Shown one piece after another: positions 12,885 through 25,114 of a DNA stretch of 64,000 bases (the first letter of the stretch is position 1; every line of letters begins with the position of its first letter). The stretch covers positions 10,633,356 through 10,697,355 of the forward strand of contig NC_060884.1 in NCBI RefSeq assembly GCF_014805685.1. Reading direction: 5' to 3'. The position numbers and the translations under genes were made by a program. The notes beneath the pieces were generated by a model. The model was not told where the DNA came from. It searched no databases and saw only the letters and a list, made by a program, of their open reading frames with translations. The stretch is from Silurus meridionalis. Taxonomy: Eukaryota > Chordata > Actinopteri > Siluriformes > Siluridae.

Positions 12885-14819
12885 ACTCTGATATCTCCCA
12901 CTGATAATGATCTCTTTCTTTTCTCTCACTTCCTCTACACAGGAATTCTTCTAGGAATTAGAAACAACACATATGTGCTGCCTGAAATGTACACAGGGAC
13001 CAAGATGGATTACCAGTGCTGCGCTGGATGGTTCTAACTTTGAAAAATGATATCAACCCCAGGCTCCCCAAAGATAAATCTAATCCCACTACTTTTGTAT
13101 CGTTACTAAGTTTCACATTTACCTAATCTGAGGAAACATTTTTTTTCCTCTCTTATACATTGAATTAATTTTTAACCAGGTTATGTTTTTTTTATTTTTA
13201 TTTTTTATTATATAGTTTACAAAGCGTTGGCAAAAATGCTCCTGGTTAACACATATATTTACATTTTCAGAAAGCAATTTTCCTGGTTCTAAAAACTGGC
13301 CTAACAAATGAGGTGCTCTTCCTTGCCCTTAATTAACGGCGGATATCAATCGTGTAAGTCAGTAAACATAACATTAGTAGTGGTCAATGTGCTGTCCACC
13401 GTTGTGATTGACCAATTGACTCCAGAAAAAAATCTATATGTATGGATCTTCTGTAGCACAGCCTTGCAACATGCCATATCAAATTACAACCTGCTGGTCA
13501 AAGAGCCTTTTCAGGATTATTTTGTGCAATGCAGCAGGCTGTTTTAGAAACAGAAGGTATGTTAGAAGAAAACTGGTAGCTTCAGGGCATGCTTCAGCCT
13601 TTCCCTTAACAGAAACTGCTCTCTTTCAAATGACATTCCAAAGACTAAACAGTCCAAATGTCCCTGGTGGAAGAGGACGGTAGAAAAAAAAACCCTAACA
13701 ACAAAGAAAATCAAGAAGGCCACATAAACATCTGTGCGTGTAAACGAATCCTCTCAAGGTGAGAATGTTTGGATGGCAATGAAGGTATGTGTATGCGCTT
13801 GCATTTGGGCAGCAGGTTGTCCCTCATTTTCTAATCTGACATGATGTTCTTTCATGAGTACACAAGAGATTCGGTCACCAGTTACAAGCAGATGTTCAAT
13901 TACAAACTGTGCAAGGAATTTAAATGACTTGATGAAAAAATTTAATATGGCATTTAGAGCATGATGTATGGTGGATGCTGATATAATATGAGGCTAAAAA
14001 TAACATATTTTCATTGTGTTTTAACAAAGAAAAATTGGTATGAATATGCAGCAGCTTTCTGTGAGGACGATATATTTATTTACCTTTAATGGAAGGAAAC
14101 TATGAAGAAAAAAAAAGAAGCCTTTAAGTGAAAGATCTTTAGGACAGGAGAAGGGGCATATTTTTTGTGTTATTAGTCTCAAATGAGAGAAACAAAAGAG
14201 TCTGGAGAAGAAATTACTTTTTTTTAGTACATTTTTATCATATGTATATAATATATAACATATGTGGAGTATTCACTAATACTACACATATACTATGACA
14301 TTTTTCTTTAACATTAACCACCATCCTAGGGTTCATTATTTATCTAGAACAGCACACTGTGTCATTTTATTCCTTACGTTTTACAAATATAGGACAAAGG
14401 TCCAGTGTTTGTGAGACTGATGAAGTAGTGCAGTGCTGTTGGTCTGAATGGTTCCAAAATTCTTAAGAGAACAGGGAGCATAGTCTAGGCAGGTCAGGGA
14501 GCAACTATGATCGATTCTCTTGTGCAATCTCATGCAATACACACAGTCGCTTTGCTTAGCCCCACACAATTATGCTGTCTGGCTGTCTTTATCCTGATGC
14601 CGATTCTGATTGTGTACTTGTCATGCTTGCACCTATATACAAAATCCTTATACTGTTTTACTACTGTGTGCTATTCGTAGATTTTAATAACAGGCATTCC
14701 AGAATTTAGATCCCTAAGGAAACAAATAAGTGCTGACATCGTCAAGAATTGTCCTAAAGACATCTTAAGCAGATAAAAAAAAAAGAATTGTCAGAAGGTG
14801 TTAATAAATTATTTTGTTT

Positions 14820-15345
14820 TTATATTGTGATGTAGTTTTAGAGACTCTGCCTTTCACCCATATGCCTGCACACAGAGATAGCCACCACAAAGAACGTACC
14901 AGCTCCTAGCATAGTACCTGTCTCACCACGGTGTGGTTTTGGTCATGTGATTTGTGTATATATTTTTCATTCATGTCATGTCTCCACCCCTTGTCCTGTC
15001 ACTGTCTTTGTGTTTATGTGTAATCCCGTTCACAGCTGGTCTCACTTTCGTGCTGATTTATGCGTATAGATAAACCACCGTTTATGTGTCTTGAGTTTTA
15101 GTAACTTGTCCTGTTCACTGCCAATTACTGAGACAATTTTGTTTCTCAATTCAGTTTTACTCCCTCCAATTTCTTAATATTGTATTGCTTCTCATTCACA
15201 TACTTGCCTAGCCCTGTTCATGTTTTTTGCTAATCTCAAGCCTGTTTAACATTTACGTGTATGCCTTTTGTTTTTTTGTTTCCATGTTTACTATAATAAA
15301 CGCTCTTAACTGCACTTGTATCCTCTTCAGCGCTCGTGCATTCTA
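14820..15345 (+). mobile_element. Possible degenerate LTR
   Basis: A T-rich 500-base block with 'tgtcatgtctccacccct' (14974), a polyadenylation-type 'ataataaacgctcttaact' (15293) and 'cctcttcagcgctcgtgca' (15320) has the look of the 3' half of a fish gypsy-type LTR. No flanking duplication or terminal pair was found, so this is only suggestive. Confidence 0.35.
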
Positions 15346-18300
15346 TAAATTATATAACAATCAAATTCTTATTCTAATACATTTTCTTTTAATAGTAACA
15401 GCTCATTCACAGGGAAGTGTATGGCAAAAGCAGATAAAAAATACAAAGCAACCTATTGTTAATTAGCTGCAGAAATGCAGAGACAGTGAGATGTTGAACA
15501 CCAATAAAAAAAAATTCAGCCATTATTTTAAAGCAAAGCTGTTCCTTCGTATTTCCCTACAGGGGAGAATCTATAGAACAGGTAAATTTGTGCTTTGTAC
15601 TTTTTTTAATTATGTAACAAGCTGTAATCATTTTTTTCTTATTATAAGCTGAGAGAGAGGAAGAGATAGAGAGAGAGAGATACAGAGAGAGATAGAGAGA
15701 GAGACAAAGAGAGAGAAATGAATATAGGAACAAGTGAATGTTTAGAGTTCCATGTTAGTGATAACACTCCACAACGTGCTTTACTCCTTACACAAGTCAT
15801 ATAAATAAAATAACATAATGCATAAGAAAGTTGTTATGATGAAGGACGCAGATTTTAGAAACTGCTAGACTTAATTGTATCCTGGTGGAATGAGACATTT
15901 GTCTTTGGCTTGTATTTACTTAGCACAAAATAGGAAACTCACAATGATGGAAAATTTCCAATATCCTTACGACAGCAAGATAAGAAGCGAACGAGGGATA
16001 TGACATTATCTCCAAGCCACTCTGGATAAGAGTTAATAAGCCCTTAATCAAGGAACAGGCAATAGTGAATAAGAAGTTACAGGAGGAAGCCTGATGCTGA
16101 GATCGAAGGCAAGGACTCTTCTAGAATTAGCCAACTCCCCCTACCAAACTGTTATTAAACATTACACGTTAATATTTTTTTTGATAGATGTGCAATACTT
16201 ACCAGCTACATCCAAGAAATGCTGCTACTTCTTATTCTCCAAAAATCAACATACAAATAAATTGTGATGATAAATACTACAAGGACATTCAAATTAATAT
16301 TTAAGGCCCAATTCTGATTTAAGAAGATAGCGTTAAGAAGCCTATAATTAGATATGATAATTGGCTGTCGAATGTGTCATATGAATTCATAGTGACTGCG
16401 GAGCTGTTAATCCGCTTGTCCGTCTGATGCCTCTGCTATTTGAGCCTTGATTCCCATGGTGTGACAGCATTCACTTCCCCTCCCACCCTCTTGTGCATTG
16501 TTTCTTGTATTACTCTTGTTGTTTTTGTGTATTCACTTATTTATGCGCTCACTCAGGCTTGAAATTGTCCTTTTGGACTTAACTAAACCTCAAAGAAGCA
16601 TTAGCTCCTAATTTTACAAGCTATAAATCTTTTACTGATACACTAAATACGTTGAATTGCTGCATATTCAGCTGTTTTCAGCTTTAACAAGGCACTCTGG
16701 ATACAAGTGTTCGTAAAATGATGAAATGCACAAGTGCCTCTACCTCATACCTTTGACTCCCTATTAAAAACATTTGTCTTTTGTAAAATTAGAGTTCATA
16801 TTGTCTTGGTTGCTGCAATTGCAAAACTACTAGGTCCATCAGCCACTGCATCTCACCTGATCATATTGCCCACATCACATGACTGTTTTCAAATGATTTT
16901 TATGTAATATTTGTTCACCACTGTCTCTCCACTGTCTGTTGTGAGTAGTAATGTTATGCTGTGATAATGTTATGCTCATGTATATTTTATGCTTGTCTAG
17001 TTTGTGTTATATAATCCTATTCTTTGTTCATGTGTGCATTACTTATAACAATATACTCCTTATAGAATACAATTGTTATAGGCCTACACCTTATTGTAAT
17101 TGATTAATCTTAGATTCTTTGAATAATGATTGCAAAATCACTCAACATTAATGTATGCTGTTTATTTAGAAAATAAACCCGGGAAAGTCATGTTATTTCA
17201 ATGCATGGTGTTCGACGAAACGGTACATATGAAGCAGAAGCTAAAACTGCAGTGCACAATTGACCAGTGTAATGCTTAATCCCCTGGGCTCTACAGTGCA
17301 TGGAGTCGTTGCGTCAGATGAGCTCATTACACTGCACTGCTCATTTTACATTTATGCATTAAAAAGTGCATGAATAAAATGAGCTCCTTTTTCAGGCACA
17401 AGTGACACGCCACCAACTCTCAAACAGTCCTCACTGATAACTAGGAAAATCACAAAAAACATTCTCGACTTTGCAACAAAGCGGATGGTTGTATGACTGC
17501 AGACAGCTTACTACTTTTATAAGGCTTAATATTAATTCATTTCCCAAAACTATCAGCATATCATGCTTAAGCTATTTGTTCAGTTCTGGTTAGAACCAGC
17601 TATTTTCAACAAAAAACACACAGGATGTCCAGAATATACACAGCTCAATTCTTTCATCAATGCATCAGTGCATCAGAGCCTTTTCCCAAGGAACACTTAG
17701 TGCATGCCAAGGATAAATACCCTGGCTTGAATGCCAGTCCATCATATGGAACCACACAAGGTAACAAAATCAAAAACTAAATCAAAAAGATTACATTGAT
17801 ATTACAGAGATTATGCATTATGCATTTTATTTTTACCTGAGTCTAAAACTGTAAAAGAGTTTAAATAACCAATATTAATATTACACAAAAAGTTTCTTTT
17901 ATTTATGCACATAATTAATAATTGGCAACTGTTTTAATATAAACTATTTATATTCTATATATATATATATATTATATAGAATTATAAAGTATATATTTAT
18001 ATAACCAAATGATTCATTATTAGGAGTGAAAGATCTTATGTACTACTTAAAAAAAAAAAAAGGATCAGTGAAAGAGAAAGTACAAATGACAAACTGTAAA
18101 ACGAGCAGAAATGCTGAATACTCATGAAAGCACTGATCTTCAGACATTCTCTACCATCTCAACCTCTTCTTTGAGCTGATGTCATCTAAGGCTTCTCAAA
18201 AAAAAAAAAAAAAAAAGAAAGAAAGAAAGAAAATTGGTGCAAATACCTCTACCACTTAGCTCTCTTCCCTTACTGGCTCCATCCTTTCTTTCCAGCAGCG

Positions 18301-19395
18301 GAAAAAGGAGGGGCTGCCGCTATGAAGATGGATTACCCTGCCATTGACACTGACTTCCCTTCATCCAGCTCCACTGAGTAGAGCTCAATGCAATTAAGGC
18401 AATTAATCTTACACAAGGAGTTCACACACACGTTGCTTTGATTAGTCTTGGCTTCCAGACAGGTGTGTACACTCAACTTGCACCAAAATGCATTAAAAAG
18501 CATAGCCAACTACTTATTAGCCTTCAGTGTCAATAGCGGTGGCAGTATTTTTTTGACTGCGGTGTAATGGATGTTCATAGGATAAACAGGATCAATGACT
18601 ATGTACAAAGGCATTAAATAAAATATTTAACTTAATATATTAAATGATATAACTTAATGTGAAACCATTCATTTACATGATGCAAAAAATGAGGTTTAAA
18701 TCTTGACATAGCATTACTTATTACCTATAGCCATGAAAATATCTGTGTGTGTGTGTGCATTTTTGTGTTGGTTGTTAGGTGTGTGTTTATGTGTTTGTGG
18801 GTCAGTGGAGAGGCGGTTGAGTGACTGTGTTTGTGGGCCGTTGGGTATTTGGTTGTATGTGTGTGTACATGGATACGTGGGTGGGTGATTGCGTATATGT
18901 GTGTGTTTTTGGGTGAGTGGTTGGTTGTGTGTGCGTGTGTTCGTAGTTAGTGTTTGTGTAGATGGGTGCATGCAACAGACAATGTCAGCATTTTCTAGAA
19001 ATATACTTAGATCTGCAAAAAGTTCCTTGGCTTCGTTCCAGGTATTGACAATGCAATCCAGCATTCTGACAAAGCTTAATCCACCACAATACAACCTGGG
19101 ATACAAGCATTCTTTTTTAATTACCTACAAGCAAAGGGCTTGGTCTTCTGAACCTAACAATGAGTCTGTAAAAACACCCTTTTCACCTTTTGTTAAATGG
19201 TAAAACACATCTAAGAATGTACAATACACATGAAAGCTCATTATAAATCAGTGAAATCTCATAATTCCTGTAAATACAAAGTAAATGCAAAACATTTTGT
19301 GCAATTGGAGCTAGCCCATAACCTACATTTCGATCCATTTCTTCATTTTTAATAGGAGGCTAATTTCTTGCACAATATAAATACATATCTTTAAA
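15346..19395. other. Intron sequence with GA-rich tract and GT-rich minisatellite-like block
   Basis: A GA-rich imperfect repeat occupies about 15648-15717. A short AT tract lies at 17957-17972, A-runs near 18048 and 18198, and a strongly G/T-biased block at about 18743-18975. The rest (for example 15900-16480) is unremarkable AT-rich sequence in which no exon was recognised. Confidence 0.5.
18743..18975. repeat. G/T-rich degenerate (TG)n/minisatellite block
   Basis: The plus strand is almost free of C for about 230 bases, built from variants of TGTGTG, TTGGTTG, GTGGGTG and TGTTTGTG. The His/Thr/Pro-rich minus-strand ORF (18714-19106) is a by-product of this composition. Confidence 0.8.
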
Positions 19396-19625
19396 GGGTA
19401 GTGGTAGCTCAGGAGTTAAGGCTCTTGGTTACAGGTCGGGGTTCAAGCCTCAGTATTGCCGAGCTGCCGCTCTTGGCCCCTTGAGCAAGGGCCTTTAACC
19501 CTCTGTGCTTCGAGAAAACTTTATCATGGCTGACCCTGCACTCTGAGCCCAGCTTCCTAATATCACCGGGATAGGTGAAGAAAGAATTTCACTGTACTGT
19601 AAAGTAAAAAGCAACTTTACCCTTA
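19396..19625 (+). mobile_element. tRNA-derived SINE
   Basis: The head has a pol III A box (TGGTAGCTCAGG, about 19402) and a B box (GGTTCAAGCC, about 19440) at tRNA-like spacing. The body continues 'gagctgccgctcttggcccc' (19460), 'gcaagggcctttaaccctct' (19485) and 'tcatggctgaccctgcactc' (19524), and ends with a 'gaatttcactgtactgtaaa' tail (19584). This matches a tRNA-derived SINE family widespread in teleosts (catfish Mermaid/HE1-like). It is a single copy, moderately diverged and not a functional tRNA gene. Confidence 0.85.
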
Positions 19626-20638
19626 ACTGAATTCAAAAGAATAAATTAGTGTCAACAAACTGCTTTTCAGCATGTGATATCAGGTTGTACTACAAAGAAA
19701 AATGAACTTTGAAAGCATTGTGCAAACTTATTCACCTGATCCATCAAATTATCTGGATTACCTCAGAGAGTAAAAAGCATGGCACTAAATTCTATCAAAT
19801 TGTTGAATAACTTAATTTATTCACATGCCAATCTGCACACTGTCCTTTCTTTTTACTAAGAAACTGCAATCACATCAAAATGAAGAATGGAGAAGCACAT
19901 TTGTTTTTATTTATTATCAAATAACACATAGACTGTTTTAAAGGTATGAGCCAAATCGCTTTAAACAGACAACTGAAAGTAGAATAGGAGACATTCAAAT
20001 GTGTAGACGTCTCAACCTTAATTATGTAAATTTGATGAAAATGAGATAAGTATTTGAACAGTGTAATTCATTCTTTACCCCAATCTGTCTTACAGTAAGG
20101 TCACTAGTGTAGTGCAAATACATACAGTATTTTTGATATATATTTTTACACTTTGATATATATTTTTACACTTTTACACTGTACTTTAGATTGAACATTG
20201 TCTACATGCGCTATGTGTATTCTTACAAAGCTAGCCAGATGAATACACAAACAATTGAGAACAAATGAAATACCAAAAAAAAACTATGCTTTACCAGGCA
20301 TATGACAGCATCACACCTAGGACACACACACTGCAACATAAAATAAAGTTCATTCATGGTAATTTTCCGATTCCCACAATTTCAGTAGTAAAGTATTTTA
20401 CTAAATCAAGTGGGTGGTTATGTAAGGAGTTCATAATTTGTCTGCAACATGTGCCCACACTAGTCAAAAACTATATGCATGCGTCGAGTGTTTTTGAAAC
20501 ACATCGTTCCTCTTGGGTGCGCACACAGAACAGCTGAAGGACGGCAACAGAAAAACCTCCATGCAAACACCCAGCCACTTTGTTTGACAAGCACCAACAC
20601 CAACTTTGGATATGTAAACGATGGGCAGCTGTGTGGCC

Positions 20639-20643
<5 letters not shown>

Positions 20644-20687
<44 letters not shown>

Positions 20688-20727
20688 CTCTCTCTCATTC
20701 ACACATACACACATGCACATACACGCC

Positions 20728-20765
<38 letters not shown>
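20644..20765. repeat. (CT)n followed by (CA)n compound microsatellite
   Basis: (CT)n from 20644 to 20696 with one TT break, a short CA-rich bridge, then (CA)n 20731-20765. All six-frame ORFs over it are low-complexity artefacts. Confidence 0.95.
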
Positions 20766-20769
<4 letters not shown>

Positions 20770-20921
20770 TAGCCCTGCTGATCTGAGACGCTCTACCTGC
20801 CACTGTAATTCACACTGGGAGGAGAGCGTGTTGATAAGGTCAGCGTGTTGGGGGTCATGAGGCTGCATTAACACCCACACGGCTGTGAAAAATTAGCAAG
20901 GCCGATGACGCCTGAAGAGCA

Positions 20922-20924
<3 letters not shown>

Positions 20925-20977
<53 letters not shown>
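20925..20977. repeat. (GA)n microsatellite
   Basis: 53 bases of uninterrupted GA repeats. Confidence 0.97.
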
Positions 20978-20979
<2 letters not shown>

Positions 20980-21430
20980 AAAGAAAAAAATCTGAACCTA
21001 AATCATTACACTGCAAAAAAAAAAACAAAAAAAACAATATCTTTAGTATAGTCAAATGCCTAAAGTACTCTTGAAATTAGTATAAAATATCTATAAATAA
21101 TTGTTGTAGGCTTAGATTTTATTGTAAAAATTCTAAAATTTTAATAACTTCAAAATGTTTTCACTAGCTACGATTAACTTTTTTTTTTTGTAGTGCAGCT
21201 CAATGGGGTTTAAGACAAAGAAATAAAACACTGAAAAATCCTGTATAGGTACAGCAAAAAAAGCTGGAACTACACAGCTGTCTGATAGTATAAAGTCCAC
21301 TAAAGGCCTGAATCTTGAGTATATCATGGAGATGCTTAGAGTGCTTATTCTGCACTTGCTTGAGAATGTGTCCTGCATGGCTGCAGCTGAAGACAAATTC
21401 TACAATTCAGCATCAGTACTTCTGGTGCCA

Positions 21431-21433
<3 letters not shown>

Positions 21434-21479
<46 letters not shown>

Positions 21480-21481
21480 AT
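21434..21481. repeat. (AAAT)n microsatellite
   Basis: About twelve AAAT units. Confidence 0.95.
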
Positions 21482-21781
21482 TAGAATCTGAAACTGGACT
21501 CTTTACACTCAGTATGGTACTAGCATTCCACTCCAGCTGCGTTTAGAACAATATAGTCTTAGAATAATACATTACAAAATATGAACCAAGCCCAAATTTC
21601 CTCGGTGTATAAGGGAAAAATTTCCTTCAAACTAAATATGACGCAAATATGAATTATTTGGGATGGAAATATCCACATGTAACTTACAGGTTAAAACTGC
21701 AAATTGGTGGAACCATCAATGGTATCAGCAATGTTCCTATACGGATGGAAAAGGGATAAAAAAAGATCTATGTTGAAATAC

Positions 21782-21932
21782 CTGCTATTCTCTCGGAGTG
21801 TCTCGCTGCCTTTTTTCCAGGTGATCAGGCCTCGGGGAGACATCTTAGGCCTGCAATCAATCAGCACGTCACCCCCTTCCTTCACAAGAATATGGCTCTT
21901 CAGGAGGTTTGCTCCAAAATCTGGAGCCACGG
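21782..21932 (-). CDS. cntn4: Contactin exon: first half of Ig domain 5
   Basis: Acceptor ...GTACTTTTAG precedes 21932 and donor GTATTT follows 21782. The exon is 151 bases, phase 1 to phase 2. The translation is (A)VAPDFGANLLKSHILVK, EGGDVLIDCRPKMSPRG and LITWKKGSETLRENS, with two bases of an arginine codon left over. The cysteine in LIDC is the first of Ig5, and ITWKKG has the core tryptophan. VIAVAPDF, LVK-GG-V-I-C and TWKKG---L-EN resemble contactin-4 most closely. The next exon should carry a D-x-G-x-Y-x-C motif; none was recognised between 1 and 21781, so the following intron is probably longer than 21.7 kb. Confidence 0.92.
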
Positions 21933-22535
21933 CTAAAAGTACACCAGAGGTACAGGTTAAATTTGAGCAGTCTATAGTAAAAATGAACAATTCAAAAGGT
22001 TTTTTTTTTTTTTTATAGGATTAATGAAATCATTGCTTAATCGTTTTCAAAATATCAGCTTTTCTCTGCCTTGCACAGTATGAAATATGTATGTGTGTGT
22101 GAAATGAGATGGTGCAGCAGAGGTTGAGCTAAATATACACACCTTAATTACCACCCATTCATTTTCTTCAGTAGGAAAAACAAAGGAAAATGTCATGTTA
22201 ATTTTTTTTCCTTTCCCCTTTTCACTTGCTTGCTCTGAGCTTTTATTATTATCATTTCCACCACTCCTTCTGCTTTTCAAAAACCCTTTGATTTACTGTA
22301 GCTTAGTGAGGAACTCATGTCAAATAATCCCTGTCTCCTTTACTTTACCTTTAACCCCAGTGCCACATTAACCTCTGAGTGACAGGGGGCTTTTTGTGAG
22401 CAGAATGATCACAAAACAGTAATCAGAGGGGGCAGAGACAGATGAGGAGAATGGGGAAAATATATGCATTGTCACATTCATGCATCTGGGTACATTAACA
22501 ATATCCATAATTAGTTTTCTAATAGACATAACAAA

Positions 22536-22537
<2 letters not shown>

Positions 22538-22596
<59 letters not shown>
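22538..22596. repeat. (CA)n microsatellite
   Basis: 59 bases of CA within the 826-base intron between the Ig4 second-half and Ig5 first-half exons, on the exon's downstream side. Confidence 0.97.
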
Positions 22597-22758
22597 TTTT
22601 CTCATCCCACAAAGCAAGAACATAAGCACCACCTTGGGAGGAAACTCAGCCATATTCTACACTACGGATAAGACAAACTTATAGTATGTTTACAGTTTGT
22701 ACACCATATTTGTTGACTTTTCAATGAGTCTTATGTTTAAAAAAATGAAAATACTTAC

Positions 22759-22888
22759 CAATCACTCTGAGCTCGGCATTTGAGTACACCTCTCCATATT
22801 TGTTTCCAGCCACGCATTGGTAGATTCCAGCATCGGACATTACCAAGTGACTAATAGACAGAGCGCCATTAACCACCTGCACCCTTTC
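22759..22888 (-). CDS. cntn4: Contactin exon: second half of Ig domain 4
   Basis: Acceptor ...CTTGACAG precedes 22888 and donor GTAAGT follows 22759. The exon is 130 bases, phase 0 to phase 1. The translation is ERVQVVNGALSISHLVM, SDAGIYQCVAGNKYGEVY and SNAELRVI plus one base. SDAGIYQC has the second Ig4 cysteine, and NK-G---SNAEL is typical of this contactin exon. The exon was not apparent from ORF lengths; it was found by searching the minus strand between the Ig4 and Ig5 exons. Together with 28725-28864 it completes Ig4 in frame. Confidence 0.92.
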
Positions 22889-24128
22889 CTGTCAAGTAAT
22901 AAAGAAATACTGCCTTTAAAAGACTTTTAGCGAGATTGCTAATCTGCATAAAAGCACTGGGTCTCCAGTGTGTTATATTTTTCACTTGATGCTGTGTGTT
23001 GGTAATGTAGGGAGAGAGTAAAGAGAAAGGTCTGTTAAGAAAGGACTAAAATACCTGCACTTTTAATATGACATCTGTGTCGTGTCTTGAGACCTTACAG
23101 CTGATCTACCCACACGTGACTTGATTACACCAGATTCACATGAAGATCAGAAAATATATTTACCTTTCCCTACTGAATGACTACATGTACCGGCAACTGC
23201 TCAAGTTGATTCTTCTAAAATCTAAACTCATCCCAAAAGCAAACACAAACTGTCAGATCGAGTTCCAGATTACTGACACCCTCACTCTCACTCTCTCTCT
23301 CAGTCTCTCTCTCTCTCTCTTTCTCTCTCTGCCCTTGACCTCATCTTTTATTTGCAGACTCTAATGCCTTTAATGGCAATTTGTGAAAGGATGTTTTTTT
23401 AGATAGCTAAGCCTGCTGTCAGGAGCATTAGAAGAGGGGCATGTGGAATGGGTAAGCCTGCCATCATACTCTTTCTAACAAGAGGGCCACACACCTACCC
23501 ACACCCACACGCCACCATCACAATACTACTACTACTAATGATAATAATAATAGTAATAGTATTAAAATCACCTTCAAATCTGTTGTGTTTGTTTGTGGCA
23601 GAGCATTAATAAGTTTAATTAAGCTATTCTGGTGTGTTTGTTTGTGTTTGCACCACTGGTTAAGAGAAAGTCCAACAGCATGGAAAGCATATGGCGGTGT
23701 ACATCAGTCCAGCAAAGCTTGGCACATTCTATTAATTAAGTGTAACGGTCCCCTTAAATCAGCAGTTTCTGAGTGGGGGAGGACCTGAGGCGGACCATCT
23801 GCGGCACCGGGTCACTTCAATGTACATGCATGATGTCACTGTCTAATAATTCTGTCTCTATGAGAACACTCATTTCATAAGGAATCTCTGAGACAAAAGG
23901 AACAAGTTTTTAGCAGGTCACCTTAGCAATGTTCCATTCAGATATACATAGCAGAAAAAAGAAAAGGGGGGCCGTGTTAATTAAGCATAATGAACACCAG
24001 TGAGTGGCATAACTCGATGCTTCCTATTTCTGCAGTGTCTATGACCTTTAGTTATCAGAAGGATTACTGATGCAGACAATGCCATTTGAAGATTGTGATT
24101 GCAAACTGGACTGGACAGATAATACTAA
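22889..24128. other. Intron sequence with (TC)n tract
   Basis: Intron between the two Ig4 exons. A (TC)-rich tract lies at 23278-23329. A short trinucleotide-like 'actactactactaatgataa' stretch is near 23525. No other feature is recognised. Confidence 0.5.
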
Positions 24129-24716
24129 AGCAATTTATAAGAAAGGACAGAGCAGACTCTTTATGCTGAGGAGACTAAGGTCTTTTGGAGTGCAGGGAGA
24201 GCTACTGAAGATCTTTTTTTTTTTACTCTGAGGTGGCCTCAGCCATCTACTATGGTGTGGTATGCTGGCGCAGCACTCTACTTCAGACAGGAAGAGACTG
24301 GACAAGCTGATCAGGAAGGCCAGCTCAGTCCTGGGGATTCCTGACATTGTACAGGAGGTGAGAGAAAGGAGTATGGTAGCGAAACTATTACCACTGCTGG
24401 AGAAGGACTTTTACCCCTGTATGGAACAGTTTCGTCCATGAGCAGCTCCTTCAGTGACAGACTGTGACATCCTAAGTGTCTGAAGATACCGAAGATCTTT
24501 TTTCTGATGCTATTAGACTGTATAATCAGAGCTGCTCCCAGTGTACCAGTCACCATAATACACACTGTTATTGTATTTTTTAACTTTGCAATAACAATTA
24601 TTTTAAAGTTTTGTACAATAACAACTGTGTAATAACACCATTTTTAAATGTGCAATATTATCTCATCTTATCTTATCTTATCTTATGTTATCTTATCTTA
24701 TCTTATCTTATCTACT
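24129..24716 (+). mobile_element. CR1/L2/Rex1-type LINE 3' fragment with (CTTAT)n tail
   Basis: Plus-strand translation, with breaks, gives RLYLLRRLRSFG, LLKIF, GLSHLLWCGMLAQ-like fragments and RLDKLIRKASSVLGIPD. This resembles the C-terminal RT region of CR1/L2/Rex1 LINEs. A run of ten Ts (about 24215) breaks the frame. The 3' end has 'ctattagactgtataatcag' (24508), and the element closes with a (TTATC)n array at about 24658-24712, the kind of short 3' tandem tail these LINEs carry. Minus-strand ORFs here are shadows. Confidence 0.75.
24658..24712. repeat. (TTATC)n pentanucleotide array
   Basis: About eleven TTATC/CTTAT units, one with a G substitution, at the LINE 3' end. Confidence 0.9.
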
Positions 24717-25114
24717 CTCTATTGATTATTTTATCTATTTGAATGATGTCCTTAGCATGTGTATGAGGAATTGTTAAATTAAATTAAGTATTATTTGAAA
24801 ACAGAACAAGTATTATAAGGCAGTAGTAGCTCTGACATTATGGATTAAAAACCGATGGCAGGTTATGAGTTTGAACACTATAGTTTCTATGCTATGCCAT
24901 ATTATATACACTCAACCTAATCTCAGTTTATTTGCTTTAATTTCGGATTGTAGTCTTTTGTACTTTCCTAAGATTAAAATGTCTGTCAAATCGCACTGTT
25001 ACTGTCACTGTTATACTACATTGTGAAGAGTCCTATAAAATGCAAAGTTTTTCATAAGCAAAGTCAGTGATAATCATCAGAATAATGCAGGCCTACATCA
25101 TCCTTATCTGCATA

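Larger units (their letters stand above)
9191..14819. other. Repeat-light intron with three microsatellites
   Basis: AT-rich sequence with (AT)n at 9599-9670, (AT)n at 10530-10596 and (GA)n at 12794-12884. Around 9259-9315 a roughly 25-base motif ('aatgacctatga...gaaggatag') is repeated imperfectly. No exon with the expected Ig5 second-half pattern was recognised. Confidence 0.5.
19626..21781. other. Intron with clustered simple repeats
   Basis: A 21-base motif (gatatatatttttacacttt) is duplicated in tandem at about 20138-20180. Simple repeats include (CT)n 20644-20696, (CA)n 20731-20765, (GA)n 20925-20977 and (AAAT)n 21434-21481. No second-half Ig5 exon was recognised. Confidence 0.6.

Noticed and set aside
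18714..19106. 130-residue His/Thr/Pro-rich ORF
   Set aside because: It reflects the G/T-biased block on the opposite strand; no domain or splice context.
19396..19470. Functional tRNA gene
   Set aside because: A and B boxes are present, but the sequence continues as a SINE body and cannot close a tRNA cloverleaf with an acceptor stem.
20460..20880. Several overlapping ORFs on both strands
   Set aside because: All are made by the (CT)n/(CA)n compound microsatellite.
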